DNA of 64,000 bases, taken from the NCBI RefSeq assembly GCF_017963645.1, contig NZ_JAGMWN010000004.1:248001-312000 (forward strand), in the 5' to 3' direction. Positions within the stretch are counted from its first letter, which is position 1, and every line of letters starts with the position of its first letter. Positions 26,693-35,840 of this stretch are shown piece after piece. The notes under the pieces were generated by a model. It had not been told where the DNA came from and did no database searches. It was given only the letters and a program-made list of their open reading frames with translations. The DNA is from Marivibrio halodurans (GTDB lineage Bacteria; Pseudomonadota; Alphaproteobacteria; UBA8366; Aestuariispiraceae). The position numbers were made by a program, and so were the translations under genes.

Positions 26693-27884
26693 CGTCTACA
26701 TTTGCGACTACGTGCGCACGCCCTTCGGCCGTTACGGCGGCGCGCTTTCTCCTGTGCGGGCCGACGATCTCGGTGCGGTCCCGATCCGGGTTCTGCTGGA
26801 ACGTAATGGCTCGCTCGACCCTGAGCGTATCGACGAGGTACTCTTCGGATGCGCCAATCAGGCGGGTGAGGACAATCGCAACGTCGCTCGGATGTCCTCG
26901 CTTCTCGCCGGTCTTCCCGACTCTGTCCCAGGCGCCACGATCAATCGACTTTGCGGTTCCGGAATGGACGCCGTTGGCTCCGCCGCTCGAATGATTGCGA
27001 CCGGTCAAGGCGACCTGGCGATCGCCGGTGGAGTGGAGTCGATGAGCCGCGCGCCGTTCGTCATGCCGAAAGCGGATACGCCGTTCTCACGGAAAGCGTC
27101 CATCGAGGACACGACCATCGGTTGGCGCTTCGTGAACCCGCTGATGAAGGCGCAATGCGGTACGGACAGTATGCCGGAGACGGCGGAGAATGTCGCCGAG
27201 GATTTCAATATCTCCCGTGAGGATCAGGACCTATTCGCGGCAACCTCGCAGGAGCGCGCGGAGAAGGCGAAGGAATGGCGGAGCGGTGAAATCACTTCGG
27301 TCACGATTCCCAAACGTCGCGGCGACCCTATCGTCGTTTCCGGAGATGAGCATCCGCGCCCTGGGACGACCGTCGAAGCGCTCGCCAAGTTGCCGGCCCC
27401 TTTCCGGGAGAACGGATCCGTCACCGCGGGTAACGCCTCTGGCGTGAACGATGGCGCCGCGGCGCTTCTGCTCGCCAGACCGAGTGCAGTCGAGGAGCAA
27501 AATCTGAAGCCGATGGCGAAGCTGGTCGGCATGGCGACCGCTGGTGTGCCGCCTCGGATCATGGGCTTCGGCCCAGCTCCCGCTAGTCGGAAGCTTATGG
27601 AACGGTTGGGGTTGACCATCGGAAGCTTTGATATCATCGAACTCAATGAAGCGTTCGCCGCCCAGGCCTTGGCGGTGACCCGCGACCTGGGCCTTCCGGA
27701 CTTCAGCGACGTCGTGAATCCGAACGGCGGCGCCATCGCTCTCGGGCATCCGCTCGGCGCCTCCGGTGCGCGGCTCGTGGGAACCGCCGCGCGCATGCTT
27801 TCCGAAGGCAAGGGAAAGCGGGCCCTTTGCACGATGTGCATCGGCGTTGGCCAGGGAATCTCAGTCGCGCTTGAGGCCTGTTGA
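26685..27884 (+). CDS. pcaF: 3-oxoadipyl-CoA thiolase
   Basis: A 399-residue thiolase that splits 3-oxoadipyl-CoA to succinyl-CoA and acetyl-CoA. The nucleophilic Cys is in INRLCGSGMDAV near residue 90. GHPLGASGARLVGTA holds the active-site His, and CIGVGQG the second Cys near the C-terminus. Start YICDYVRTPFGRYGGALS is the PcaF pattern. Confidence 0.94.
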   Translation: MLDVYICDYVRTPFGRYGGALSPVRADDLGAVPIRVLLERNGSLDPERIDEVLFGCANQAGEDNRNVARMSSLLAGLPDSVPGATINRLCGSGMDAVGSAARMIATGQGDLAIAGGVESMSRAPFVMPKADTPFSRKASIEDTTIGWRFVNPLMKAQCGTDSMPETAENVAEDFNISREDQDLFAATSQERAEKAKEWRSGEITSVTIPKRRGDPIVVSGDEHPRPGTTVEALAKLPAPFRENGSVTAGNASGVNDGAAALLLARPSAVEEQNLKPMAKLVGMATAGVPPRIMGFGPAPASRKLMERLGLTIGSFDIIELNEAFAAQALAVTRDLGLPDFSDVVNPNGGAIALGHPLGASGARLVGTAARMLSEGKGKRALCTMCIGVGQGISVALEAC

Positions 27885-27975
27885 GGAGCCGGCGGCACCT
27901 CAACCGGTCATCCACTTGGCGGCCGGGCGCTGCCCCTTATGCCACTCTCGGCAAGTCCTACCGGGGATAAGAGAT

Positions 27976-28758
27976 ATGCAGTTCTGTAATGCTAACGGCA
28001 CCACCCTTCACTACTCGACGCGGGACGGAGATACGAACCGTTGTCCAATCGTCTTTCTCAATTCGCTGGGAACAGATCTGAGGATCTGGGACGACGTCCT
28101 TGATTATCTCCCTGATGACATTCCCGTGCTCCGGTTGGATAAGCGCGGGCATGGGCTCTCGGATATCGGTCCCTGCAGCATCCCGATCCTCGCGGACGAC
28201 GTGTCGTCGGTCATGGAGGTGGTTGGGTTCGGCCCCTCGCTCATCTGCGGCGTCTCAGTAGGCGGCCTCATAGCCCAGCAATTCGCTCTATCTAACCCCG
28301 ATCTCATACGTGGACTTGTGCTGAGCAACACCGGTGCGAAAATCGGCTCTGACGAAGTGTGGAACTCTCGTATTGAAGCTGCCCGCGCCAAGGGAATCGG
28401 GCCGATCGCTGACGCCGTGCTAGAGCGTTGGTTTTCTCGCTCTTTCCTTCAGAATTCGCGTCTACAGGTCGCTGGTTACCGAAATATGCTGTGCCGAACG
28501 ACGGTGGAGGGTTACGTGGATGTCTGCGCCGCCATCAGGGACACCGATCTTCGGAGCGCTGTCGGAGCAATCAACGCGCCATCCATTTGTATCTCTGGAA
28601 GCGAGGACCTCGCGACGCCGCCCGACCTTCTGAAAGAGCTATCCGAGCTTATCCCTGGTTCAGACTATCGATGCATTGAGGGCGTTGGACACATCCCGTC
28701 CATCGAGGCGCCGAGGACAGTGGCCCGCATCGTCATGGATGCATATGGGAAAATCTGA
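27976..28758 (+). CDS. pcaD: 3-oxoadipate enol-lactonase
   Basis: A 260-residue alpha/beta-hydrolase that opens 3-oxoadipate enol-lactone. LNSLGTDLRIWDDVLDYLP is the usual PcaD oxyanion region. The nucleophile Ser is in GVSVGG, the acid lies in SGSEDLATPP, and the His in GVGHIPSIEAP. The frame is open further upstream into pcaF, but the ATG at 27976 fits the family. A 91-bp gap precedes it. Its stop shares one base with the pcaB start. Confidence 0.92.
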   Translation: MQFCNANGTTLHYSTRDGDTNRCPIVFLNSLGTDLRIWDDVLDYLPDDIPVLRLDKRGHGLSDIGPCSIPILADDVSSVMEVVGFGPSLICGVSVGGLIAQQFALSNPDLIRGLVLSNTGAKIGSDEVWNSRIEAARAKGIGPIADAVLERWFSRSFLQNSRLQVAGYRNMLCRTTVEGYVDVCAAIRDTDLRSAVGAINAPSICISGSEDLATPPDLLKELSELIPGSDYRCIEGVGHIPSIEAPRTVARIVMDAYGKI

Positions 28759-29810
28759 TGCCGTCAGTCTTCGGACATTCCTATCTCGGCGATCTCTTTG
28801 ACGATTCTGAAGCGTCGGAGATTTGGTCGGCTGAGCGTCAGATCAAATTAATGCTGCTCTTTGAGGCCGCGTGGTCGCGTTCTCTGGGGGACGCGGGCGT
28901 GATCTCCGACGACGACGCCGAAAAGGCCGCGATGGCGATTGAGACCTTCGAGCCGGATGTCGAGGCCATTGCGCGCGAGACAGCCCGCGACGGCCTTCCC
29001 GTTCCTGAGTTGGTGCGGCAGTTAAGAATGCACGTTGGCCCGCTGGAGGGCTGCGTTCACCGAGGAGCTACCTCGCAGGACGTAATCGACACCGCGCTTG
29101 CTCTCACCATCGGCGCAACGCTTGATCGCCTCCAAACTCGTACAAGTGCGCTTGATCGGGACCTTGATGGCGTCATCGCGCGATTTGGCGGCCGGCACTT
29201 GATGGCCAAGACACGTATGCAAGCGGCGAAGCCAATAACCGTCGCCGATCGGGTGTCCGTCTGGCGCGGGTCGTTCGCGGCGTGCGCGGATCGGATCGAC
29301 GGCGTACGCACGCGCGCCGTTCGTCTCCAGTTCGGCGGAGCGGTCGGCGATCGAAATGTCTTGGACGGCAAGGCGAGCGCCGTGGCGGCGGCGATGTCCC
29401 GGCGCCTCGGTCTCCCTGATCCTGGTCGTGCATGGCATGCCGATCGAGCAGGAGTCGTTGAGTTCGCGGACCTTCTATCCGCTATATCGGGCGCCTCGGG
29501 AAAAATGGGGCAGGATCTGTGCTTGATGGCCCAGGCGCGGGGCGATGAACTGAAGCTTTCGGCAGGCGGGCGGTCCTCCGCCATGCCCCACAAGAACAAC
29601 CCCATTCTAGCGGAACTCCTCGTCACGTTGGCACGGTTCAACGCGACGCAGGTTGGGGCGATGCACCAAGCCTTGGTTCACGAGCAGGAGCGCTCTGGGG
29701 CGGCATGGGTGCTCGAATGGATGGTGCTGCCGCAAATGGCCGAAGTCAGCATGCGTTCCCTCGCCGCGGCCAGGGAGTTGCTCTCCAAGATAGAAGCCTT
29801 GGGCGCCTGA
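28758..29810 (+). CDS. pcaB: 3-carboxy-cis,cis-muconate cycloisomerase
   Basis: A 350-residue member of the fumarase/aspartase superfamily that lactonises beta-carboxymuconate. CVHRGATSQDVIDTAL and GGRSSAMPHKNNPILAEL (the SS-MPxKxNP signature) are present. It is at the short end of PcaB lengths because the C-terminal extension of some homologues is absent. It is the last gene of the plus-strand operon that starts at the phthalate oxygenase, completing the pathway gene set. Confidence 0.93.
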   Translation: MPSVFGHSYLGDLFDDSEASEIWSAERQIKLMLLFEAAWSRSLGDAGVISDDDAEKAAMAIETFEPDVEAIARETARDGLPVPELVRQLRMHVGPLEGCVHRGATSQDVIDTALALTIGATLDRLQTRTSALDRDLDGVIARFGGRHLMAKTRMQAAKPITVADRVSVWRGSFAACADRIDGVRTRAVRLQFGGAVGDRNVLDGKASAVAAAMSRRLGLPDPGRAWHADRAGVVEFADLLSAISGASGKMGQDLCLMAQARGDELKLSAGGRSSAMPHKNNPILAELLVTLARFNATQVGAMHQALVHEQERSGAAWVLEWMVLPQMAEVSMRSLAAARELLSKIEALGA

Positions 29811-30336
29811 GATTTCGTGGCGGCTAGAGCATGATGAGAGGATTCCCGCTGCTGCTCCAAACGATCCGTCACGAGCGGCGACATCCTTGAGCACGGCGTT
29901 GTCGAATATGGTGACCTGCGCCCCCTTTTCTCCTCCATTTTGAGATAGAGTCCGTCACCCGAGAGGAGACGGATTTATGAACCGCAATCGGCGGCGCCAT
30001 GACAAACCTCCATCGTTTGTCATGGTGAATCAGATTTGCACCCCCATGGGAATCCTTCGTGGATCAGCGTCAACGCGACTTGGCCTAATGCGTAGGATAG
30101 CATTCTCACAAAACTTCATAATATCTTAGGCAATAATCACAAAAATATTATATTATAAATACTAACAATATTTTTGATTATTTATTTTTAGTTAAATAAA
30201 TAATATTATTTACTATATTTAATATAATACCGTTATCGCAGAGTTATTATAATGATTCCGGAATAAAGACCGCCATCGACATGGTGCGCGCTTTCGCGTG
30301 CATGAGAGATGTCGGGCCGGCCTTGTAGCGTTGGTA
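29811..30336. other. Non-coding gap with degenerate, partly AT-rich DNA
   Basis: This 526-bp gap has two parts. 29811 to about 30115 is normal-GC DNA without a convincing gene. A stretch near 29911-29990 (TGACCTGCGCCCCC, then an ATG after AGGAGACGGATTT) looks like the end and start of an insertion-sequence remnant, but I cannot name the family. About 30115 to 30250 is nearly all A and T, in sharp contrast with the flanks. No RNA gene is evident. Confidence 0.4.
29997..30025 (+). repeat. Perfect 11-bp inverted repeat
   Basis: CCATGACAAAC at 29997-30007 pairs with GTTTGTCATGG at 30015-30025 around a 7-nt loop. It lies 187 bp after pcaB, in the degenerate stretch before the AT-rich tract. It could be a transcription-ending structure for the pca operon or part of a mobile-element end. 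There is no T-run immediately after it. Confidence 0.45.
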
Positions 30337-30921
30337 TCACTTCAAGAATACAATACTCATTGGCTCAAGTTTCTTCTCCTTCCGCCAATCATTTAACCTA
30401 TTTTTGAATGAGCCAGGGGTTTCTTCAAATGAAGAATAGTCATCAGTGTGAATGACTAGATAGCCTTCTCGATTAAAGAAATCAGAGTTAAAGAAGAACG
30501 AAACGATCCCGAAAATTTGACGATCTCGCGCGCTGTCGATCCAGACGAATCCTTTTTCATCGCAACTATGAGACCGGCAGGCGCTAAAAAAAATCGTCGA
30601 TTGGTCGGTTATATCGATATCGTCGGGCGCCCCACCGAGTACGGATCGCAAATGATACTCAAAATTCTGGGCATCATTTTCTCCCGTCATTCCAAGATAT
30701 AGCGGATCATGGTGTGTAATATTCCGATCCAGGAAAACGTCAATCTCGTCCGACCATATAAGACGATTGGTATTGAAGTATTGGTTCGTCTCGACGTTAT
30801 GCCGAACCCAATCGTAAAACTCCAAATTGGACTGACTCCCGGCAGAACCATTTTTGCTGACCAGGGTCATCATCAGGGTGAGGGAAAATATTAGAAATTG
30901 ACTGGCGGCGATGATCCGCAC
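30337..30921 (-). CDS. Secreted protein of unknown function (atypical AT-rich gene)
   Basis: About 194 residues from a GTG at 30921 with GGGAGG six bases upstream; an ATG at 30936 is the alternative. The first 25 residues form a signal peptide (RIIAASQFLIFSLTLMMTLV). The mature part is acidic and rich in Phe and Tyr. A CRSHSC segment precedes EKGFVWIDS. The paired Cys with His loosely recalls the CKPHDC loop of Ivy-type lysozyme inhibitors, but the rest is not recognisably Ivy. Base composition is far lower in GC than every neighbour, so it was probably acquired horizontally. Confidence 0.6.
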   Translation of the reverse strand: MRIIAASQFLIFSLTLMMTLVSKNGSAGSQSNLEFYDWVRHNVETNQYFNTNRLIWSDEIDVFLDRNITHHDPLYLGMTGENDAQNFEYHLRSVLGGAPDDIDITDQSTIFFSACRSHSCDEKGFVWIDSARDRQIFGIVSFFFNSDFFNREGYLVIHTDDYSSFEETPGSFKNRLNDWRKEKKLEPMSIVFLK

Positions 30922-31170
30922 CTGCTGACCTCCCATCCTTATTTATACTATATATGGGCATCATATTCGCGCGAAACCGTGGCGGAAACCAATCCACTTT
31001 GTTCTCCCGCCCTCTCGCGGCTTGATCCGTTTCCAGAGCATTCATCCTGTGCATGGCGGCATAACCGGGAAAGTGTCGATAATTTTCTATAATTATTCAT
31101 GGGTCGATCTTCTTATTGACGGAATATAAAGTAAAAATTTCTCCATAATAATTAAGCATATATAGAATAA

Positions 31171-33795
31171 TTATTTTCCTAATGACGAACCCTCGAATAG
31201 TAGGCGTATTTCTTCCAAGAGCAGACCGCCGGGCTCGGCGAGTGTCTGGCTGATCTCGAAATGGTTGAGACCGGCGCCGTGGACCAGACTCGCGGCGACG
31301 CCACGGGCCCGCAGGGCCGCGTGATAGGCCTGGGTCTGGCGCAGGAACTCGGGCGATTCCTCCGTGCCGACGGCGAGGCGGACAGGGCAACGGATACGCT
31401 CGGCGCCGGTCGCCGCACCGCAGGCATCGATATCGGCCGGCCCCAGGTCCAGATAGCGACCCCGCGCGCTTAACATCACGGGGGTAAGGTCGTAACCGCC
31501 GCTCGCCAGCAAGGCCCCCGCCACCGGAGCATCCCGGCCATAGGTCGCCCGCCAGTCCGCCGTCAGTGCCGCGCCGGCGACATGGGCGCCGGAGGAATGC
31601 CCGACCAGCATCAGCCGGTCCGGATCGAGGCCGAGTTCGGCCGCGTTATCCCTTACCCAAAGGCACGCTTCCCGGACACGTTCGATCATTCGGGGCAACG
31701 TGCTATCCGGTCGCCGCCCGAAATTCACCGCCACCGTCGATATACCCAGATCGGCGAACGCCGGTGCCATCCACCCGGACTCGTCCTTGCTCAATAGCTT
31801 CCAGGCGCCGCCATGGATATAGATCACCGCCGGTTTCAACGGGGCGTCGCCCCGGCCGGAATAGACATCAAGCCGCTCCAACGGATCGCCCCCATAGGCG
31901 AGGTCCAGGGTGACCCGTTCGCTTTCACGGGCGGCCCGTGTCGCCTCGTCATACCAGCGGATGATGTCCTTGGCGTTCCCGGCCCAGGCCATCTGATCGT
32001 AGGCCCGGTCCAGCCCCGCTTGATCATAGTGCAGGAAAACCGCCTCCGAGGGGTGGTTCGATGCCGGCGCCCCTTCGCTCCGCGCGTCGGAACCGGTAAG
32101 CGTGGGCGAGAACAATCCCCCCTCGTCCAGAACCACCCTGCCCCCGACGAGCGCGGCCTCCGCGCGAATATCCCAGAGCGCCGCCTCCTCGCACCGTATG
32201 GGATCGTCGGACAGCACGACCATATCCGCCCAGGCGCCAGGCTTCAGCCGCCCGCGCCGCGCTTCGTCGAATGTCAGGAAGGCCCCCCCCACGGCGGCGG
32301 CGCGCAGGGCCTCCTCGCGGCTCAGGGCCTGATCGGCGGCGATCGTCTCCGCCTCCGGGTGCGCCTTTCGGGTCACGCAATGGGCGAATGGTCCGAACAG
32401 GCCGACGGGGTGATTGTCGCTGGACAGCGCGAACGGCACGCCCGCTTCCATCAGCGCGCGCGCGGGCGCGATGCGCCACGCCTCATCCACGCCCAACCGC
32501 GCCGCCTCGCGCGGGCCGATATCGGCGATGGAGCGGTTCGTGTGCAATGTCGCGACGATCCCCAGATCGCGCATCTTGGCGATCTTTTCCCGATCCAGGA
32601 TACCGACATGCCCCACCACCCAACGCAGATCGCCGATGGGGCGGATATGGTCGGCCTCGCGGAACAGGTCCAGATCCTCCGCGAACAGGGTGCAGAGCCG
32701 GAAGCCCTGCCTGGCGCCCTCCAGAACGAATTCACGGAACAGCGAGCGTGGCATCGTGGATTCGAAGGTATATCCCGCCCATCCGGTATAACCGCACTGT
32801 CGGCAAAGATCGGGCGACGGCTTTCCCGCCTGGGCGTAGAAGCCCGCCGCGCGCATCATATCGTCGCCGAGCCCCCGTCCCCGGGCCCAGGAATACCACG
32901 CGTCCATCGCCGCCCCGATATCCCCCGGCGGGGTATCGCCCCAGGCCGGCCCGACGGCCAATCGAACCCGCAGGTCGAGACGTTCCGCCTCCCGCGCGTC
33001 GCGATAAAGCGCGAGCAATTCCGGTGAGGCGCCGTGCCCCTCGAACACCGCGGTGGCCCCGCCCCGCAGATAGGCCCGCATCGAAGGGCCCAGGGCATCC
33101 GCGCGCTGACCGGCCGTGAAGCGGCTCGCCCCCGGCAACAGCGTCATTTCAACGGCGGACACCGGCCCCGGTTCCTTGAATACGCCGGTCGGTCGGCCGC
33201 GCGCATCGCATTCCAACGCCACGCCGGCCGGAAGGTCGCGCACCGAATCCGCCAGCCCCATGGCCCGCAACGCCGCGCTGTTGGCGATCGATATCAGGGG
33301 GGTGCCATCACCGGCCGGACGCCAATACCCCCACGGCGCACGGATATAGACGGCGGTGTCGGGACAGGCCGCATCCAGATCGTCGCGCGTCGGCAACCGG
33401 CCTTCGGCCAAGCCCTTGGCCGGGTCACCGGCATAGGCCGGACCAGCACCCAACGGCCCCATCACCACCCACGCGCCGGGCGCCGCCCCGCGCGCGGCGG
33501 CGGCGACGCGATGCTGAACCTCCACGATGGAGGTGGCTCCATGCAGGGACGGCATGGCCGCCTTCAACCCTTCGCGGTCCATATGCGCGTGCCCGTCGGT
33601 AAGGCCCGGCGTCACGCACCGGCCTTGCAGGTCCACCCGCGCGACCCGCGGATCATAAGCGCCCGGAAGGGAATCGAGAGGGCCAAGCGAAAGGATACGC
33701 CCATCGCGAACCTCCATGGCCGAGACGACATCCGGTCCGCTCTCGTCCAAGGTCCGGATCACCCCGCCATGCAGGATGACGTGCCCGTCGATCAC
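31171..33795 (-). CDS. Fusion protein: amidohydrolase (YtcJ-like) plus alpha/beta-hydrolase
   Basis: One uninterrupted frame of 874 residues. Residues 1 to about 560 are an Amidohydrolase_3/YtcJ-like metal hydrolase: TDGHAHMD (67-73) supplies the first metal ligands, VVGHVGI and SSDNHPVG the later His/Asp sites, and GRLKPGAWADMVVLSDDP the beta-sandwich return. Residues about 585-874 are an alpha/beta-hydrolase: oxyanion HGGAW (661-665), nucleophile Ser734 in GHSSGAH and His845 in LNHFE, like arylformamidase/esterase proteins. The GTG start overlaps the TRAP permease stop by 4 bp. Two sequential hydrolyses of an imported amide or ester are plausible; a kynurenine-formamidase-like role fits the dioxygenase nearby but is inference. 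Confidence 0.82.
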   Translation of the reverse strand: MIDGHVILHGGVIRTLDESGPDVVSAMEVRDGRILSLGPLDSLPGAYDPRVARVDLQGRCVTPGLTDGHAHMDREGLKAAMPSLHGATSIVEVQHRVAAAARGAAPGAWVVMGPLGAGPAYAGDPAKGLAEGRLPTRDDLDAACPDTAVYIRAPWGYWRPAGDGTPLISIANSAALRAMGLADSVRDLPAGVALECDARGRPTGVFKEPGPVSAVEMTLLPGASRFTAGQRADALGPSMRAYLRGGATAVFEGHGASPELLALYRDAREAERLDLRVRLAVGPAWGDTPPGDIGAAMDAWYSWARGRGLGDDMMRAAGFYAQAGKPSPDLCRQCGYTGWAGYTFESTMPRSLFREFVLEGARQGFRLCTLFAEDLDLFREADHIRPIGDLRWVVGHVGILDREKIAKMRDLGIVATLHTNRSIADIGPREAARLGVDEAWRIAPARALMEAGVPFALSSDNHPVGLFGPFAHCVTRKAHPEAETIAADQALSREEALRAAAVGGAFLTFDEARRGRLKPGAWADMVVLSDDPIRCEEAALWDIRAEAALVGGRVVLDEGGLFSPTLTGSDARSEGAPASNHPSEAVFLHYDQAGLDRAYDQMAWAGNAKDIIRWYDEATRAARESERVTLDLAYGGDPLERLDVYSGRGDAPLKPAVIYIHGGAWKLLSKDESGWMAPAFADLGISTVAVNFGRRPDSTLPRMIERVREACLWVRDNAAELGLDPDRLMLVGHSSGAHVAGAALTADWRATYGRDAPVAGALLASGGYDLTPVMLSARGRYLDLGPADIDACGAATGAERIRCPVRLAVGTEESPEFLRQTQAYHAALRARGVAASLVHGAGLNHFEISQTLAEPGGLLLEEIRLLFEGSSLGK

Positions 33796-35747
33796 GGCCG
33801 GTCCCCCACTCCGGCGCGGCGCGCGCCGAGATAGTTCATCACGCTCAACGCCGCGCCGAGGCAAAGCCCCGCCACATTGGTCAGGATCAAGGTCTGACCG
33901 TCCGGCGGCAACAGCAGGAGAAGGCTGGATAGGAGGAAACCGAGCCGTTCGGCGAGTCCGGTCCGGCGGAACAGATACCCGACGCATCCGACCGCCAGGA
34001 GCCCGACCGCGATCATCGTCGTGACGGCCGCCAGCACGATATCCGCCGGCGCCCCCTGCATCAGCAATTCCGGGTGATAGACGAAGATGAACGGAACGAT
34101 GTACGCGACGATCCCGAAGCGCATTCCCAACAGGCCGGATTTCCAGAAATCCGCGTCCGCGATGGAGGCCGCGGTATAGGTCGCGATGCATACGGGCGGC
34201 GTGATCATCGACAACATGCCGAAATAGAAGATGAAGAAATGCGCCGCCATGGGCTCGACGCCGAGCTGAACCAACGCCGGCGCGATCAGAACCGCGAGCA
34301 TGACGTAGATAACCGTCGTGGGCATCCCCAAGCCCAGCACGATGCATGCCCCCGCCGTCAGGATCAGCATGAGCAGAAGCTGGCCGCCTCCGGCCTCGCT
34401 CAACATCAAGGAGAACTTGAATGTGAGGCCGGAGAGCTGCAGGCCGCCAATCACGATACCGGCCAGGATGCTCATGATCACGAGTGATAGCATGATACGG
34501 CCGGAGGTTCTGAGACATGTCAGGATCGCGCCGGGCGTCATGCGCGTATCCCGGAAGATGAATCCGGCGAGCAGCGCCACGCCGGCCGCCGCCACCCCGG
34601 CCTTGCCCGCCGGCCAACGCGCGATCAGCAGCGTATAGATCAACACGACGATCGGCAGGAGATAGATCCACCCCCGATTCATGACGCCGCGCAGCTTCGG
34701 CAGCGCGTCCTTGGAGAAGCCGGTCAGATTATCGCGCGCGGCCTCCAGGTCGACCTGAAGCAGAAGGGAAAGATAATACAGCAACGCGGGGAGAGCGGCC
34801 GCCACGACGATATCGAGATATGGGACGCCCAGATACTCGGCAATGATAAAGGCCGCGACCCCCATGACGGGCGGCATGATCTGACCGCCGGTGGAGGTGA
34901 CCGCCTCGATCGCGGCGGCGGATTCACCGCGATACCCGCTGCGCTTCATCATCGGGATGGTCAGGCTGCCGCTGACGACGACGTTGGAAACCGCGCTGCC
35001 GGATACGGTCCCGAACAGGCTGGACGACAGGACGGCGACCTTGGCCGTACCGCCCCGATAGCGCCCCAGAAGCGACAAGGCGATATCGGTGAAGAACCGG
35101 TCGCCCTTGATCCCGAACAACACCTGCCCGAACAGGATGAAGGAGACGACGACAGTCGCCGTCACCGATAGCGTCACGCCCAGGATACCGTTCGAATCCA
35201 GGAAGACATAGGTCGCGATCCGTTCCGGGCTGCTGCCCCGGCCGTTCAGGAAGCCGGGGAGGTAACTGGCGGCGAATGCATAGACGCACACGGCGAGCGC
35301 GAGCCAGATCAACGTCCAGCCCAACAGCCGCCGCGTCGCCTCAAGCGTCAGGAGGATCGCGAGGAAGCCCAGCAAATATCTTTCGGGGGAAAGCGACGAG
35401 AGGGAATAGGCGACATCGGGATACCACAGCGCGATATATCCGCCGACCGCGACACCGCCGAGCGACAGCAGCCAATCCACGAACGGAACCTTGTCGGCGG
35501 TCTCGGTCTTCGTGCGCCGGCACGTCAGGAAGGTAACGGCGAAGGTCGCGCCGAGGAACGCGCCCAGGAACTGCTCACGAAACACGGGAAAGGGAAGATA
35601 GTATTGAAGCTCCGCCGCCCAGGCCACGCCCATGGCGACCAGCAGAATTAGCAACCCGCTCGCCACCGCGCCTTCGGCGCCGCGCAAGGAACGGAACCGC
35701 CTGTCCAGTCCGCTCTCCGGCTGTTGCGTCTGTGACTGCTGCTGCAT
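33792..35747 (-). CDS. TAXI-TRAP transporter fused permease
   Basis: A 651-residue membrane protein with fused DctQ-like and DctM-like parts. VTSTGGQIMPPVMGVAAFIIAEYLG and VLGLGMPTTVIYVMLAVL (shortened) are the two conserved repeat motifs. Its start is ATG at 35747. It lies 93 bp after the TAXI binding-protein gene and is translationally coupled to the hydrolase fusion gene, so the importer and the hydrolase probably handle the same compound. It is clearly diverged from the 21562 permease. Confidence 0.92.
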   Translation of the reverse strand: MQQQSQTQQPESGLDRRFRSLRGAEGAVASGLLILLVAMGVAWAAELQYYLPFPVFREQFLGAFLGATFAVTFLTCRRTKTETADKVPFVDWLLSLGGVAVGGYIALWYPDVAYSLSSLSPERYLLGFLAILLTLEATRRLLGWTLIWLALAVCVYAFAASYLPGFLNGRGSSPERIATYVFLDSNGILGVTLSVTATVVVSFILFGQVLFGIKGDRFFTDIALSLLGRYRGGTAKVAVLSSSLFGTVSGSAVSNVVVSGSLTIPMMKRSGYRGESAAAIEAVTSTGGQIMPPVMGVAAFIIAEYLGVPYLDIVVAAALPALLYYLSLLLQVDLEAARDNLTGFSKDALPKLRGVMNRGWIYLLPIVVLIYTLLIARWPAGKAGVAAAGVALLAGFIFRDTRMTPGAILTCLRTSGRIMLSLVIMSILAGIVIGGLQLSGLTFKFSLMLSEAGGGQLLLMLILTAGACIVLGLGMPTTVIYVMLAVLIAPALVQLGVEPMAAHFFIFYFGMLSMITPPVCIATYTAASIADADFWKSGLLGMRFGIVAYIVPFIFVYHPELLMQGAPADIVLAAVTTMIAVGLLAVGCVGYLFRRTGLAERLGFLLSSLLLLLPPDGQTLILTNVAGLCLGAALSVMNYLGARRAGVGDRP

Positions 35748-35840
35748 CGTTCACCCTGCTCCGTATCACGAAACGCATCGGCCGCGGCGCCGCCTCGCAT
35801 GCGCCGCGGCCGATGGTCGGCACCCACAAATCCAAACGGA

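Noticed and set aside
31171-34671. 1166-residue version of the hydrolase fusion
   Set aside because: The first 292 residues overlap the TRAP permease in another frame and are Arg/Gly-rich nonsense. The GTG at 33795 is the real start.
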